Counted from the first letter of the stretch, positions 11,279 to 20,702 are shown. The stretch: 64,000 bases of DNA from Symsagittifera roscoffensis (GCF_963678635.1 NW_026971689.1:60001-124000); one strand, 5' to 3'. The notes: generated by a model not told the origin, from the sequence alone. Translations and numbers: made by a program.

Positions 11279-12037
11279 TCATCTCGCACTCTTCGCCTTG
11301 GAGGTCCCAGATTCTGAGGTACTGGATACCGCAAATTGTCTCAACAATTCTTCTTCATCCTCGGAGCTGATCACGATCTCTTCCCAGGCCTTCAGTTGTT
11401 CGTAAGATCGCATCCATTCCCCTTGCTCCTGCAGCCTCTTTGCCTGGTTGGGTAGCGCCCTCACTCTAGATTCCCGGTTCAAACAAAAGGAATTGTGAAG
11501 ACTCAGGCTCACGTTCTTCGCCAAGTTCTCCTCCAATATCGATTCCCTCGCTTTCGTATTGTCTCTAGACACTTTACCCACTCTCTTCCATCCTGTCGTG
11601 ATCGCATTCCGATGGGTCAACAGAGGTCTCTTGAAAGCTTTTGGTCCAATTTCGGCCTGGAATTGCCGATAATCCTTCTGATACTTTTTCATGTGGTCTT
11701 TCGTTGTCGAGTACAACCAAAACGTCAGTGTCGCTCGGAACCAAGGAAAGTATCTCAAGCGGCTCCATACGTGTCTGATTTCCATTGGTATGGCGAATAC
11801 CTTGCACGCAGTCTCAAACAACTCGAGTCTCCTGCTGTAGTCTATCGCGTGTATTGATTCAGCCGTTGGTGTCCTCGCTTCCCGATACTTCGCTATGTTC
11901 TCTTCTATCCATCTCAGAGCCAGCATCGTACTCACTACTAAGAGCGTCACCTTCTGCCGGTGATCCGGTAATCCAATCGACCGAATTTCTTCTGTGTCCC
12001 ACACCAGGCATAGGTTCTTGTGATCTGGATACCACAC
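11279..12037 (-). CDS. GE2 ORF6, unknown protein with Cys/His motif
   Basis: I do not recognise this family. The frame is 252 residues from a GTG, but homology with GE1 extends upstream of it: a CPCHC motif at about 12050-12070 in GE2 matches FPCHC in GE1 (about 39275), so the true start lies further up, within the end of ORF5. No ATG is visible there in GE2. The body is basic and helical (WSRLRYFPWFRATLTFWLY, then HRNAITT and LHNSFCLNRESRV), ending in an acidic tail with SSEDEEELL. The last three blocks recur in GE1, which supports real coding. It is the last ORF before the 3' UTR. A start by frameshift, reinitiation or splicing is inferred, not seen. Confidence 0.7.
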   Translation of the reverse strand: MWYPDHKNLCLVWDTEEIRSIGLPDHRQKVTLLVVSTMLALRWIEENIAKYREARTPTAESIHAIDYSRRLELFETACKVFAIPMEIRHVWSRLRYFPWFRATLTFWLYSTTKDHMKKYQKDYRQFQAEIGPKAFKRPLLTHRNAITTGWKRVGKVSRDNTKARESILEENLAKNVSLSLHNSFCLNRESRVRALPNQAKRLQEQGEWMRSYEQLKAWEEIVISSEDEEELLRQFAVSSTSESGTSKAKSAR

Positions 12038-12090
12038 CGTTTGCGCCAGACAGTGGCATGGGCATTCCCCATGGGTCGTTTCGATGCTCC

Positions 12091-13239
12091 TCAGGTTTCG
12101 CTCCCCGAGGCTTCCAAGAGAGGCTCAAGCTCCATCATCTTTTCATGTATCGCGTCGCTCTCTTCTATGCTTGGAGCACCCCCCACGGGCTTTCCGATCA
12201 CGTTTTGTCTCTCGTGGTCGCTCGTGTTTTCATTTTCCAACTTCAAGAGCTCTTCTCCCCAAATATCACTCAAGTCATCTCTCAGCCCTTTCGGTACCGC
12301 TCCTCGAATCTTTCTCAACAACCTGTGTGAATGATGTGACATTCGAGCCAATCTCACGCATTTGGGCACTGAAAAGGCCTTGTCCACCAATATTCTCTGG
12401 CTTGATACTTCCACCATCGTCATGTGCAGTGGGTAGTGGCTTCCGCATAAGTTGGCCATCACTGATCCTATCAAGGACTTCGCGTTCAGTGGCAAGCCAT
12501 AGGCTTCGCTCATGGGAAACCCCATTTCTGCCTCGAGACCAACTTTCCAGCTCCGGATGTGCTTCTGAGTCACCTGCAATACTCCAGGCCATGATTCCAC
12601 GCTCAACGCAGTCACCAAGTGGTGTTCAGACTCTAGCCTTTCTAGCGATTGCAAGCTACACATTCTCGAGAAGAATCCGAGGGCTGTTGCTAGGTTTACT
12701 GTAGTTCTCGCGTAACACTCCGCCACTATTTGTACTTCACTTTTCTCCCTTTCCGTGATATCTTCAAACCAAGTGGCTAGATCTTCTTTTTGAAAGGACA
12801 ATATCCTGACACACGATCGTCCACCGCAGGTGTGCTCTCCGCTCCCACACGTCGAATCCAGACAACTACCAGGCTCCATTTTCTTTACTGTCTCAAGACT
12901 GCCCACTTTTTCGTTTGACTCCTTCATCTGAGGCAAGATCAGTTTGTGCACCACACTCAATTTCGCTAGGTCTTCATCATCTGTTGGCGCTAGCCTCACC
13001 CGCTCGGTGGTCTCCTCGATCAGACTCGCGTGGGGATGTGGACACCAGGAGGGTCTCAGCAATTTCCATACCACTCCCAAGTTTGTGACCAACAAGCCAT
13101 TGCAGTTTCCCATGTTCATTTCAACTCTCTTGTTCGAGCGTGGAATGCTCACCACCTCCGGTGTTTTCTCAAGAATCAGGCCCAAGCTCGGCCTCTCTCT
13201 CTCTCTGTCGCATCTATCTCCACTATTTTTTCCGTCCAA
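12091..13239 (-). CDS. GE2 ORF5, unknown protein with Cys-rich zinc-like motif
   Basis: 382 residues from ATG, overlapping the end of ORF4 by 64 nt. I do not recognise it. A conserved cluster at about residues 125-145 reads PGSCLDSTCGSGEHTCGG and then C; GE1 has PGSCLVEVCGLEGHACGG and then C. The spacing of Cys, His and CGG suggests metal binding. The following part (ATALGFFSRM, SLERLESEHHLVTAL, GVLQVTQKHI) is also kept in GE1. The carboxyl third is absent from GE1 because of a deletion. No signal peptide or membrane segment is evident. Confidence 0.75.
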   Translation of the reverse strand: MDGKNSGDRCDRERERPSLGLILEKTPEVVSIPRSNKRVEMNMGNCNGLLVTNLGVVWKLLRPSWCPHPHASLIEETTERVRLAPTDDEDLAKLSVVHKLILPQMKESNEKVGSLETVKKMEPGSCLDSTCGSGEHTCGGRSCVRILSFQKEDLATWFEDITEREKSEVQIVAECYARTTVNLATALGFFSRMCSLQSLERLESEHHLVTALSVESWPGVLQVTQKHIRSWKVGLEAEMGFPMSEAYGLPLNAKSLIGSVMANLCGSHYPLHMTMVEVSSQRILVDKAFSVPKCVRLARMSHHSHRLLRKIRGAVPKGLRDDLSDIWGEELLKLENENTSDHERQNVIGKPVGGAPSIEESDAIHEKMMELEPLLEASGSET

Positions 13240-14741
13240 AACTTCAGTAGTTCTGCCACCTCATGATTTCTGTGGGCTCCTCCAGCTTCTGAATCCAAGA
13301 AGGGGTTATAGGTTATGCCCATCACTCCTGACACGTATTGGTAATCCCCCTTCTCACTGAGTCTCGAGTACTGTTCTGGCAAGATTAGATTACGATGAAC
13401 ATCGTGTTCCTCTTCGAACTTCTTGTTGTAAAACCTCCGCACCTCATCCAGCTTTCTGTGGCTCTCTAGGGACAGTCTGGAGCCGTCCTCCTTCTCTATT
13501 CCAGTACTCTGGTGTACGTTTAATATGATCATCGAGACTCTCTTCTCTACTGCTTTACCTCCGCTTGCTCTTTGGTGACACGCCAAGATGGTGCTATCCG
13601 ACATCATGGACATTATCCATCTCAAGAAGCACGTGGCATCCTTCCGCCTGGCCAGGCTCAAGCCTGAATCATCCCTAGCCATATGTTGCACTAGCGCTTG
13701 ATACACCTCTAGCTTCTTGCTTCCCAGCTTTAACCTGTCATACGAGGTCAATGTCTCCAACTCTATTCCTAACAGACTCCATGTGAACATCAGCTGTCCT
13801 GCGGTCCTGACGAAGGGATTCGCCATCAGTGGTGGTGCTGACGAGGGTGTCCTCATTGCTTCCTCGAAATGATCTTTCAATAAATTCTGCCAGGATCTCT
13901 TCAGCTGATTCGCCAATTCTATCTGGTTAACTTCAGCTTTTTGCTGGGTGGCCCAATTGCGTCGTTTGCGAGCTATTCCACTGTCCAATTTCTTCAAGCA
14001 GTCTTCCGTTTCCTTTAGTGTCTCGAGAGCCACCCACCACGGCCGAGAGGTGTTCCTTGTTCTGCCCCTCTCCAGCGGATCACTCGTCACTTGCTTCCCC
14101 GTGGCCTGGTGTTCCTTCGAAACCCACTCCTTGCTGACATCTACTTCCCATGTCTGTCCATTCGTCGAACCTCTCCTCACGTTTACCTTCTGGGGCTTGA
14201 AGTCTTCCTTCGATGCAGAACTTGCGGAAGCCTCTATTTCCTTCTCCACTTCGATTGGTCTCCTAAGTTCTGTGTTGTTTTTGTATGCTGCCGTTTTGCA
14301 TCGCGCCAAAATCATGGGCGCCGTCTCCCTCAAGTTTCCTTCCGAAACAGCGTCCACTGAAGGACTACTCAACCCCTCCGTTTCTCTCTTCCTCTTGCGA
14401 GTCTTCGCATCTTTGCTCGTGGGTGTCGTCGTTATCATCACTGACTCGACCTCTTTGTCCACATCCAACTTTCCCAACTCTTGCCTCCCCCCTGCTCGAG
14501 CCTTAAGGATATTAGTATTTTTAATCATATTACTAGTCCCAACCTTATCCCCTTTTATATCACCATTTATCTTATCTACAGTTTTTTGTTTCAGAGTAGA
14601 GCTGTCTTCACATTTCTCATCTCTAGTCATCGGTCGTGACTTCCTCAACTCCATCAGTTTGCTCAGCAACTCCTTCCTCGCCTTCTCATCTAGGCCTGTC
14701 CCCATCAAGACTGGTTCTCCGAACTTCACAACTGTTCCCAA
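13176..14741 (-). CDS. GE2 ORF4, unknown 521-aa protein
   Basis: Starts at an ATG that overlaps the ORF3 end by 16 nt; its own end overlaps ORF5 by 64 nt. The first half is charged and low in complexity (Lys/Glu/Thr-rich). The second half is helical and more conserved with GE1 36896-38601: FTWSLLGIELE against FAWCMMGLTRE, then RKDATCFLRWIM against RRDALCFIRFMT, and YQYVSGVMGITYNPFL against YSYVSGIIGIAYKPFL. No enzyme motif is recognised. Conservation between two diverged copies across the overlap argues that both frames are translated. Confidence 0.78.
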   Translation of the reverse strand: MGTVVKFGEPVLMGTGLDEKARKELLSKLMELRKSRPMTRDEKCEDSSTLKQKTVDKINGDIKGDKVGTSNMIKNTNILKARAGGRQELGKLDVDKEVESVMITTTPTSKDAKTRKRKRETEGLSSPSVDAVSEGNLRETAPMILARCKTAAYKNNTELRRPIEVEKEIEASASSASKEDFKPQKVNVRRGSTNGQTWEVDVSKEWVSKEHQATGKQVTSDPLERGRTRNTSRPWWVALETLKETEDCLKKLDSGIARKRRNWATQQKAEVNQIELANQLKRSWQNLLKDHFEEAMRTPSSAPPLMANPFVRTAGQLMFTWSLLGIELETLTSYDRLKLGSKKLEVYQALVQHMARDDSGLSLARRKDATCFLRWIMSMMSDSTILACHQRASGGKAVEKRVSMIILNVHQSTGIEKEDGSRLSLESHRKLDEVRRFYNKKFEEEHDVHRNLILPEQYSRLSEKGDYQYVSGVMGITYNPFLDSEAGGAHRNHEVAELLKFWTEKIVEIDATERERGRAWA

Positions 14742-15316
14742 AGTTCATCCTTGAACTCATCTAGTGTCGTCTCGCTGCCTGCTTCCTGATTGAATTCATC
14801 TAGGAACTCTCGCCAAGCATCGGCCTCCAGAGTTCCCAGGAACATATCCTTGTTGCCTTCGAACGTGTTCTTTTCCCTTTCCTCCGAGCTCAAGAGTATC
14901 ATCCCCATGTTGGAGGTCTCGCCTGTCAACGGCAACTCCAGGTTCTTCCGGGGAGACTGGGTCAGAGGTGGTGTGGCAGTGTCTGCCCAATTTTCCTCGC
15001 TCAAGTCTTTCAGCAGCTCTTGAGTGGTGAGCTCTTCCCCTGATGTTTTCGGTTCCGGCGTGTGGCCCACTTCCATGTCCTCGCCGGCTTCGCTGAGAGT
15101 TTCGTCCATACTCTCTTCCTCTGATTCGGTTCTTCTTCTCTCAAGAATTCTTTTGAACCTGTCTTCCACGGGTCCACTCCTTTTGTCTCCAGGTGTCTCT
15201 ACGGACAGGGGCGACGGTGTCATTGGGTCTGGCTTCTTATACTCCGTTGGAGCTACATACAGCTGACCTGTTGCGTTCAATTCCCTGCCCTCATGTCTCA
15301 TTTCTACATGTTCCAA
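14726..15316 (-). CDS. GE2 ORF3, acidic low-complexity protein
   Basis: 196 residues, starting 13 nt inside ORF2 and ending 16 nt inside ORF4. It is rich in Glu, Asp, Ser and Thr (for example RRRTESEEESMDETLSEAG) with no fold that I recognise. GE1 has a similar acidic frame at 36288-36872 (DMEEAV... and SSLDFNIFSDLENN regions), supporting it as a real, fast-evolving disordered protein. A linker, scaffold or phosphoprotein-like role is possible but unsupported. Confidence 0.65.
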   Translation of the reverse strand: MEHVEMRHEGRELNATGQLYVAPTEYKKPDPMTPSPLSVETPGDKRSGPVEDRFKRILERRRTESEEESMDETLSEAGEDMEVGHTPEPKTSGEELTTQELLKDLSEENWADTATPPLTQSPRKNLELPLTGETSNMGMILLSSEEREKNTFEGNKDMFLGTLEADAWREFLDEFNQEAGSETTLDEFKDELWEQL

Positions 15317-17472
15317 GCCATAGGGAGCTTGTACTTTCGTGTTGCAAACTTCATGTCATCTGTCAATGCGATGTGCCCCTCCTTCACGAGCATCCTGCCA
15401 TCGTCCCACACCGGCAGCATGTTCTCAAGTCCCTTTTTCTCAAGAATTCTCAAGACTTTTCGTACCTCGTATCCGGGTGGCAGCGAACCTCTCATTTTCT
15501 TCGCCTGCTTCGTCCATGAGTTTATTTTCGCTTCACTCGTATGGAAGTAGACCGCCGCTGTGTATCCGATGAACAAGGGATCCCAGCCATCAGTGAAGTC
15601 CTTTTGAGATTCTTCCATCGTGACCTTCGCCAATATGGATGGGACTACCAAGGGACTATTCATTCCTAAGGTCATCCTCCTAATTATTGGGAACTCAGGC
15701 ATGATGGCAGGCAGAATTTCTCTCTCCATTATGGTCTCCAGTTCCCTCTTGACCATTGCGAAGCTCTCTTTCCAGGCAGGAATTCTCAAGATTTCCCTCC
15801 CATCCGCGGTCAGTGGGTTTAGGTTCCAGAACTTCGGGTAGGCCTCGATGGGGCCCTCACGTTTGGCTCCCATTCTGCATTGCAGCTGTCCCCGGAAGTT
15901 GTACACCATCAATTCGGTATCTTTCACCTTCCCAAAGAGTACCGTGTTACTCATTTGTGCCCTGAGCGTCTCCTGTTGGCACCAGTTGAGCGCTGTCCCG
16001 TCCAGGATGCTGATCAGACTCAAGTGTGTCACGGAGTAGCGATACGTCACCACCAGGGGATCTGGGAAGGCGTACGTCACAGCGGGACCGTAAATACAAG
16101 TCACCACCTCCTCTAGACCTCTAATTATCCCCATTGGGTCCGATCTCATGGCCAGGCACAGGTCCGTTAACAGGGGCATGCCTCTATTCATCTTGCTCCA
16201 CTCCTCTCTAGACTTCGGATTCGTCTCCTCTCCCGTCAAGTGTCGATTCTGCATCATGAGGTACTGTACCAATAGCGTCTTCAGTCCCGCTGCACACTTG
16301 TAAGAAGAGGTTTCAATGCTCGAGTGGGTCTTGCCCATCGACAACGGCTCCCCATACCTCATTAGTCGATGAAATGACACTAGCTCTCCATGATTCAGGA
16401 GCACTAGTGCCAGGTACCTATCAAATCGGAGTGTTTCTACTCCTCGACTAAACATATACACCGGGCCCATGTTGAAAAAATACCTGGGGTAAACCAGATA
16501 TAGGGCCAATAGCAGGCTGATAGGCATTCCCAGAATCTCTTGTACAAAAGTTCCAAAGAGAGTCGCCTTGGTGCCGAACACCTCCGCCATGAATTCTCTG
16601 CCCCAACAGGGACTCAAGAACTCCAGGATCTCGTGATTCTTCCTGGTCCTTAGCTCGCCCTCTGCATGTTTCCTCCAGAACCCTCCAATTGTCACTTCAT
16701 TCGCTGCCGAGACAAATCTAGCCACCGTCATTTCTCTTCTTTCGGCCATCTCCAGCTGTTTCTCAAGGAAACTCCAGATTTGCTTCACGAGGGGTGGCGC
16801 ATCCTCCCTCGTTTTGTTCGTGGCGTTCTCTAGCCTCGGTGTCAAGAATGGCCACCAACCATTCTCCTGTGTCAGACGGTAGGCCAATGACTCGAGCTGC
16901 TTCTCCGTCTCGGCCACGTTTCTTCTCTCATGGCTTGGCACTCTAGACTTGCCGGTGGAATCCGTGACCTTTACTCCCATGCTCCTGAACCACAAGCTGG
17001 CCGTCAATTCGTTTATTGCTGGGTGGTCATCCCCAATGACCGGGTTGAACTTAAGTTGCCGGGCAAAGTTTGATATTTCCAGCAAGAGCACCTCATCCAG
17101 TACAATCAAGATGTCAGCTAGTCCGTAAAAGCCCCTTAGTGCGTGGGATATGTCCGCCCACGCTGCCGCCAATTCTGATTTGTGGAGCCTCAGGTTCGAT
17201 GGTTCCAATTCCCGATTGGGAGCAGCCATCAAGATTCGCCACTCATTTCCCTCCGCTATCAGCACCAGGATTGCGTACACGAACTGTAGGGCAGGTGGCA
17301 TACTCGCGTATCCAGGGGACGTGGTAAACACTACCTTCGTCTTAGATCCGAATCTCGAGGCCACATTCTCCTGCACTTCATTCATTGCCGCGAATAATGT
17401 CTGGATGGCTTCCCAGATCTTCCTCGGCGTTGGTTCACCGGCCCTCAGCTGCTCAAGAAGTCCCCGCCGCAT
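15304..17472 (-). CDS. GE2 ORF2, unknown 722-aa protein with SGNH-like start
   Basis: The ORF begins at an ATG inside the last 20 nt of ORF1. Residues 1-130 (VVFTTSPGYASMP, LMAAPNREL, AAAWADISHALRG) are, in GE1, continuous in one frame with the GxND-bearing tail of ORF1, so the two parts once formed one SGNH-like domain. Residues 150-722 are not recognised: mostly helical, with a hydrophobic stretch near residue 320 (LLLALYLVYPRYFF) that could be buried or membrane-associated, and conserved blocks such as MPLLTDLCLAMRSDP and CIYGPAVTYAFPDP shared with GE1. The late part has DGWDPLFIGYTAAVYFHT, again shared. It is the largest of the unknown ORFs. Confidence 0.78.
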   Translation of the reverse strand: MRRGLLEQLRAGEPTPRKIWEAIQTLFAAMNEVQENVASRFGSKTKVVFTTSPGYASMPPALQFVYAILVLIAEGNEWRILMAAPNRELEPSNLRLHKSELAAAWADISHALRGFYGLADILIVLDEVLLLEISNFARQLKFNPVIGDDHPAINELTASLWFRSMGVKVTDSTGKSRVPSHERRNVAETEKQLESLAYRLTQENGWWPFLTPRLENATNKTREDAPPLVKQIWSFLEKQLEMAERREMTVARFVSAANEVTIGGFWRKHAEGELRTRKNHEILEFLSPCWGREFMAEVFGTKATLFGTFVQEILGMPISLLLALYLVYPRYFFNMGPVYMFSRGVETLRFDRYLALVLLNHGELVSFHRLMRYGEPLSMGKTHSSIETSSYKCAAGLKTLLVQYLMMQNRHLTGEETNPKSREEWSKMNRGMPLLTDLCLAMRSDPMGIIRGLEEVVTCIYGPAVTYAFPDPLVVTYRYSVTHLSLISILDGTALNWCQQETLRAQMSNTVLFGKVKDTELMVYNFRGQLQCRMGAKREGPIEAYPKFWNLNPLTADGREILRIPAWKESFAMVKRELETIMEREILPAIMPEFPIIRRMTLGMNSPLVVPSILAKVTMEESQKDFTDGWDPLFIGYTAAVYFHTSEAKINSWTKQAKKMRGSLPPGYEVRKVLRILEKKGLENMLPVWDDGRMLVKEGHIALTDDMKFATRKYKLPMAWNM

Positions 17473-20185
17473 GAAGGTGATCGTTCATTCCTGCAAATAT
17501 GAGCAACTCAGGCTCACAGGGCATCTCTGATTTTATCGCTACCACCAGTGTCAACATCTGATTTAGCTCAGCCCCAGGCAATGAGTATATCAGCGTCTCT
17601 GGCCAAAACAGCTTGGGGGACGTGCCTTCAAAGTCGGATCCCTTGCGGCAGCTGACTACCCTTGCGGCAGCTGGGTCTGCTCTATCGTAGACCGCCAACG
17701 TCTTGGCCAGCTGGGTACTCCCCCAGGGTTTCCCGTATCTGGGATCTGTCGCCAGTTTCGAGCCTTCGTAGGCGGCATCCGGCAATTCCATTTCTCCCGG
17801 ATTTAGCAACTTGTCTACTACTCTCAGCTGTGCTGGAGTAGCCAACCTGATTCTGGCAATGTTCGTCCGGTGCTTGGGAGGTTCTGATATGAGCCCGGGG
17901 CTCCCCAGCAACTTAAGAGGTCTGTAATTAACTGGTCCCATAATCGTCTTCATGGGAATCCCTGTCAGATCTGCGGTCTCCATCAATTTCGCTCTCGAGA
18001 AGTGCGCCTCATGAGCCTTTAGCCAATCCACGCAGTGATGCCTACTCAAGTCCTCGTGCGACACTCGATCGATGCCCAGTATCTCCGCCAATTCCTGCCG
18101 ACATTCCAAGTCCTCTAGATCCAGCCTCTTCACCTTTTCTGCGTATTTCAGGCGAGCAGCCTCCACGGACATCTCTTCTCTCTTACTCTCTGCCACTACC
18201 ACTGATGATATTACCGAACTCGGGGGCGTTGATGATCTCACCTCCTCGGATTCCATCGGTGTGACACTCGGCAATCTGGGTTGGTTGCTCCTTGAGCTAT
18301 CTCTAGAGTCGACCCTCTGTCCCAAGCGACTGGAAAGGGATCTTGAGGCAAGGAAGGGTGGGTTTGGGGGTGGTCCGAAAGTAAATTGGGCGGTCTCCAG
18401 CAGGTCTGCCTCTAGCGCATTTATGTGTCGTTGGAAGACGTTATTCAGCCATTCCACTCCTTTTGGTTTATCAAAGTGGATGCCATCATCAGAGGTGTTG
18501 TCAGGGAATCCCTCTCGCTCCATCTGTTCCGCCACATCCAGCAGTCTGAGAGGAAGCACACTCTTCCGATGGATCTCACGAATCACTCCATTCAGATTTC
18601 GTACCTTCTCATTCATCTCCTGAGCATGTTGGTCGAACCCCATGTTGTAGGGGACAGTGCATATCGTCAGCATGATGGGATCCATCTGGATCCTGAGCTC
18701 CTCAAGAAGGCAGCACATCTTGTCGTGCAATCTCGTCACTTTCCTAGGTTCCCCTCTAGACACATCATTTGTTCCGATCATTAAGGTCACCGTGTACACT
18801 TTAGTCATCCCCAGCATTTCAAGTGTCGCCAATATCTGTGGCGTGGCGGCTCCAGCGAAACTCAAGATCCCCGTTTGCCAATGTGATCGGATTCGGGTCA
18901 ACACCCGCAACAGGCTGTCCCCTATAATCAGGTGAACCGCGCCTTCTGGCACGCGGGGAAACGAGAGGTATTCCACCCAGGCTGCATCATGAAAACAATC
19001 TCTCCTGGCCCTCTGTTCCGAATTCCAATCCAACCGATTGTGCCTGTGGTATCTCTTCTCGGTGTTCTTTTTGTAACTCGAGACCATGACACTTCTGACC
19101 TGCTGCTCCCTCCACGTTGGGGGAAGCTCCGCTCTTGCTGAGTTTTCACGACTCTTCTGTTGTAACCTTTCGTGCAGCTCCTTCAGACGGGATGAGCTGC
19201 CGCTCATTTGACTGCCGCTCGAGGTTGAGGTAGGGGTGTACCCTGGCAGTTCTACGTCTATCAACGGGCGTATGGGTTGCGCCTCCAGGCTGTGCAGGGA
19301 GGGCGTTGCTTCATTCGGGATCCATACTTCCAACCCTTCACTCATGTGCTCCCTCACCTCACGGTCAAGATTGAATCGTCCTCTTGCCCTGGGAGCATCA
19401 TCCACCTCCATACGTGACTCCGGCCTCGAGGTCGTGACCACTCGTTCCTTGGGCCTAGCCCCTTTCGGCATATCGAGCTCGCGCTGTTGTTGCTGAATTC
19501 TTTTAAGCTCTGCCTGATCTCTCTCAAGAACCTGCTTCAGCTGCTCACAACTCGCGGCATTCTCCCGCACCCTTTCTGCCTGCTCCTGTTCCGCCCTCAG
19601 CATCTCAAGCAACTTCTGAACTTGATCTCGTTCAACAACTGCCTGGTCCCTTTCAAGCTTAGCTTTTTCCCAGCCCAGCCTTGCTTGATCCCGATCTAGG
19701 TTCGCCTTATTCCTCTCTCTCTGCGTCTTCTCGAGTTCGTTCTTCAGAGTGCTGAGGTCCGGGTATGCTTCAGTCGTTTGCTGTGCTCGCGTCATTGATG
19801 GCACCTTACTCGCACTCTGGCTTGAGGACCTGACGGATGGTCTGTTCGGCATTGGGAATTCCCCTGCACCATACTCCGTAGTGTTGTTCAAGCCGGGGTT
19901 CCTTGCCAAATCGAACCCCCTTATCGCCGCATCCACGTTCCAGGACAGCCATCTGGTTTGTTCCTGGTTGGACACTCCATCCGTGGTATAGCCTACCATC
20001 AGGACAGCCTCCGTAGCAGACTCCCTGCACTCGCCCTGCTCCTCCAGTTGGAGAATGGCATTCAACATTACCGCCATTCTCTCATCTATCTGGGTGTAGT
20101 CCAGGTCCCTCAGGCGTCTGTACAGTTCGTCAAGAGTGGGCTTCTTCAGGGCCGCGGGCATAGACTTCCAGAATCTGTCTGCCAT
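17453..20185 (-). CDS. GE2 ORF1, coiled-coil plus SGNH/GDSL hydrolase
   Basis: 910 residues. Residues 1-110 form a helical head conserved in GE1. Residues about 150-260 are a long coiled coil (repeated ERDQ, AELKRIQQQQ). The SGNH/GDSL hydrolase spans about 415-590: GDSLL with Ser424, an AGAAT block with the second-block Gly, GTND with Asn473, and DDGIHFD with Asp567 and His570. That is the full catalytic set of the family, which hydrolyses esters. The substrate is unknown. The carboxyl part (about 640-910) ends in FAGMNDHLH, a second GxND-like motif that continues into ORF2. SGNH domains are known from some other retroelements such as CR1-like LINEs. I infer a role in particle or membrane handling. 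Confidence 0.85.
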   Translation of the reverse strand: MADRFWKSMPAALKKPTLDELYRRLRDLDYTQIDERMAVMLNAILQLEEQGECRESATEAVLMVGYTTDGVSNQEQTRWLSWNVDAAIRGFDLARNPGLNNTTEYGAGEFPMPNRPSVRSSSQSASKVPSMTRAQQTTEAYPDLSTLKNELEKTQRERNKANLDRDQARLGWEKAKLERDQAVVERDQVQKLLEMLRAEQEQAERVRENAASCEQLKQVLERDQAELKRIQQQQRELDMPKGARPKERVVTTSRPESRMEVDDAPRARGRFNLDREVREHMSEGLEVWIPNEATPSLHSLEAQPIRPLIDVELPGYTPTSTSSGSQMSGSSSRLKELHERLQQKSRENSARAELPPTWREQQVRSVMVSSYKKNTEKRYHRHNRLDWNSEQRARRDCFHDAAWVEYLSFPRVPEGAVHLIIGDSLLRVLTRIRSHWQTGILSFAGAATPQILATLEMLGMTKVYTVTLMIGTNDVSRGEPRKVTRLHDKMCCLLEELRIQMDPIMLTICTVPYNMGFDQHAQEMNEKVRNLNGVIREIHRKSVLPLRLLDVAEQMEREGFPDNTSDDGIHFDKPKGVEWLNNVFQRHINALEADLLETAQFTFGPPPNPPFLASRSLSSRLGQRVDSRDSSRSNQPRLPSVTPMESEEVRSSTPPSSVISSVVVAESKREEMSVEAARLKYAEKVKRLDLEDLECRQELAEILGIDRVSHEDLSRHHCVDWLKAHEAHFSRAKLMETADLTGIPMKTIMGPVNYRPLKLLGSPGLISEPPKHRTNIARIRLATPAQLRVVDKLLNPGEMELPDAAYEGSKLATDPRYGKPWGSTQLAKTLAVYDRADPAAARVVSCRKGSDFEGTSPKLFWPETLIYSLPGAELNQMLTLVVAIKSEMPCEPELLIFAGMNDHLHAAGTS

Positions 20186-20702
20186 TATGTGACTTCGGGA
20201 CGTATTTCAATGTTGACCAACTCAAGATTATACCAACTCAAGATTTTACCAACTCAAGATTACCAAATCAAGATTGTACCAATTCGAGATTTCTCTAGAA
20301 ATGTTTCTTTGCAAATACTGATTGCAGGTGTCGATTATCACGAGGTCAGTTAAGATTATGTTTTCTGTCTCTCGCTTGGGTGTTGTTGAATTTTCAACTT
20401 TGTTTTTCAAACTTGATCTGAAAACAGAAACCATATTAAAACCTGTCATGCCATATTCCTAGCCTAAAAACCCCCTTTTACCCGTATGGTTAAAATCCTA
20501 TCATTTCTATCCCACTTAAAACAATTTCAAATTGGAGTTTCACTAAAAGCATGCAGATTCATTTTATGTTTTAGCACCATCAATCCCATAAAATTCAATT
20601 GTCATGCCAGTCGTGTTTAAGACCCCTTTTACCTGTGTCGTCCCCAGTACCTGACTCAAGACCACTCCCTTACTCTCGACTCGAGACCCCCATGTACCCA
20701 AC
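20186..20702 (-). other. GE2 spacer between macro ORF and ORF1
   Basis: Non-coding. At 20218-20290 an ACTCAAGATT(N)ACCA-type motif is repeated about five times, degenerating rightward. CTCAAG recurs near 20655 and 20712. The position fits a promoter, leader or translation-start signal for the 3' ORF module, but nothing decisive is seen. Confidence 0.6.

Noticed and set aside
17453-20185. Bacterial contamination because of the SGNH hydrolase
   Set aside because: The gene lies between retroelement genes inside matching LTRs and has a diverged copy in the surrounding element.
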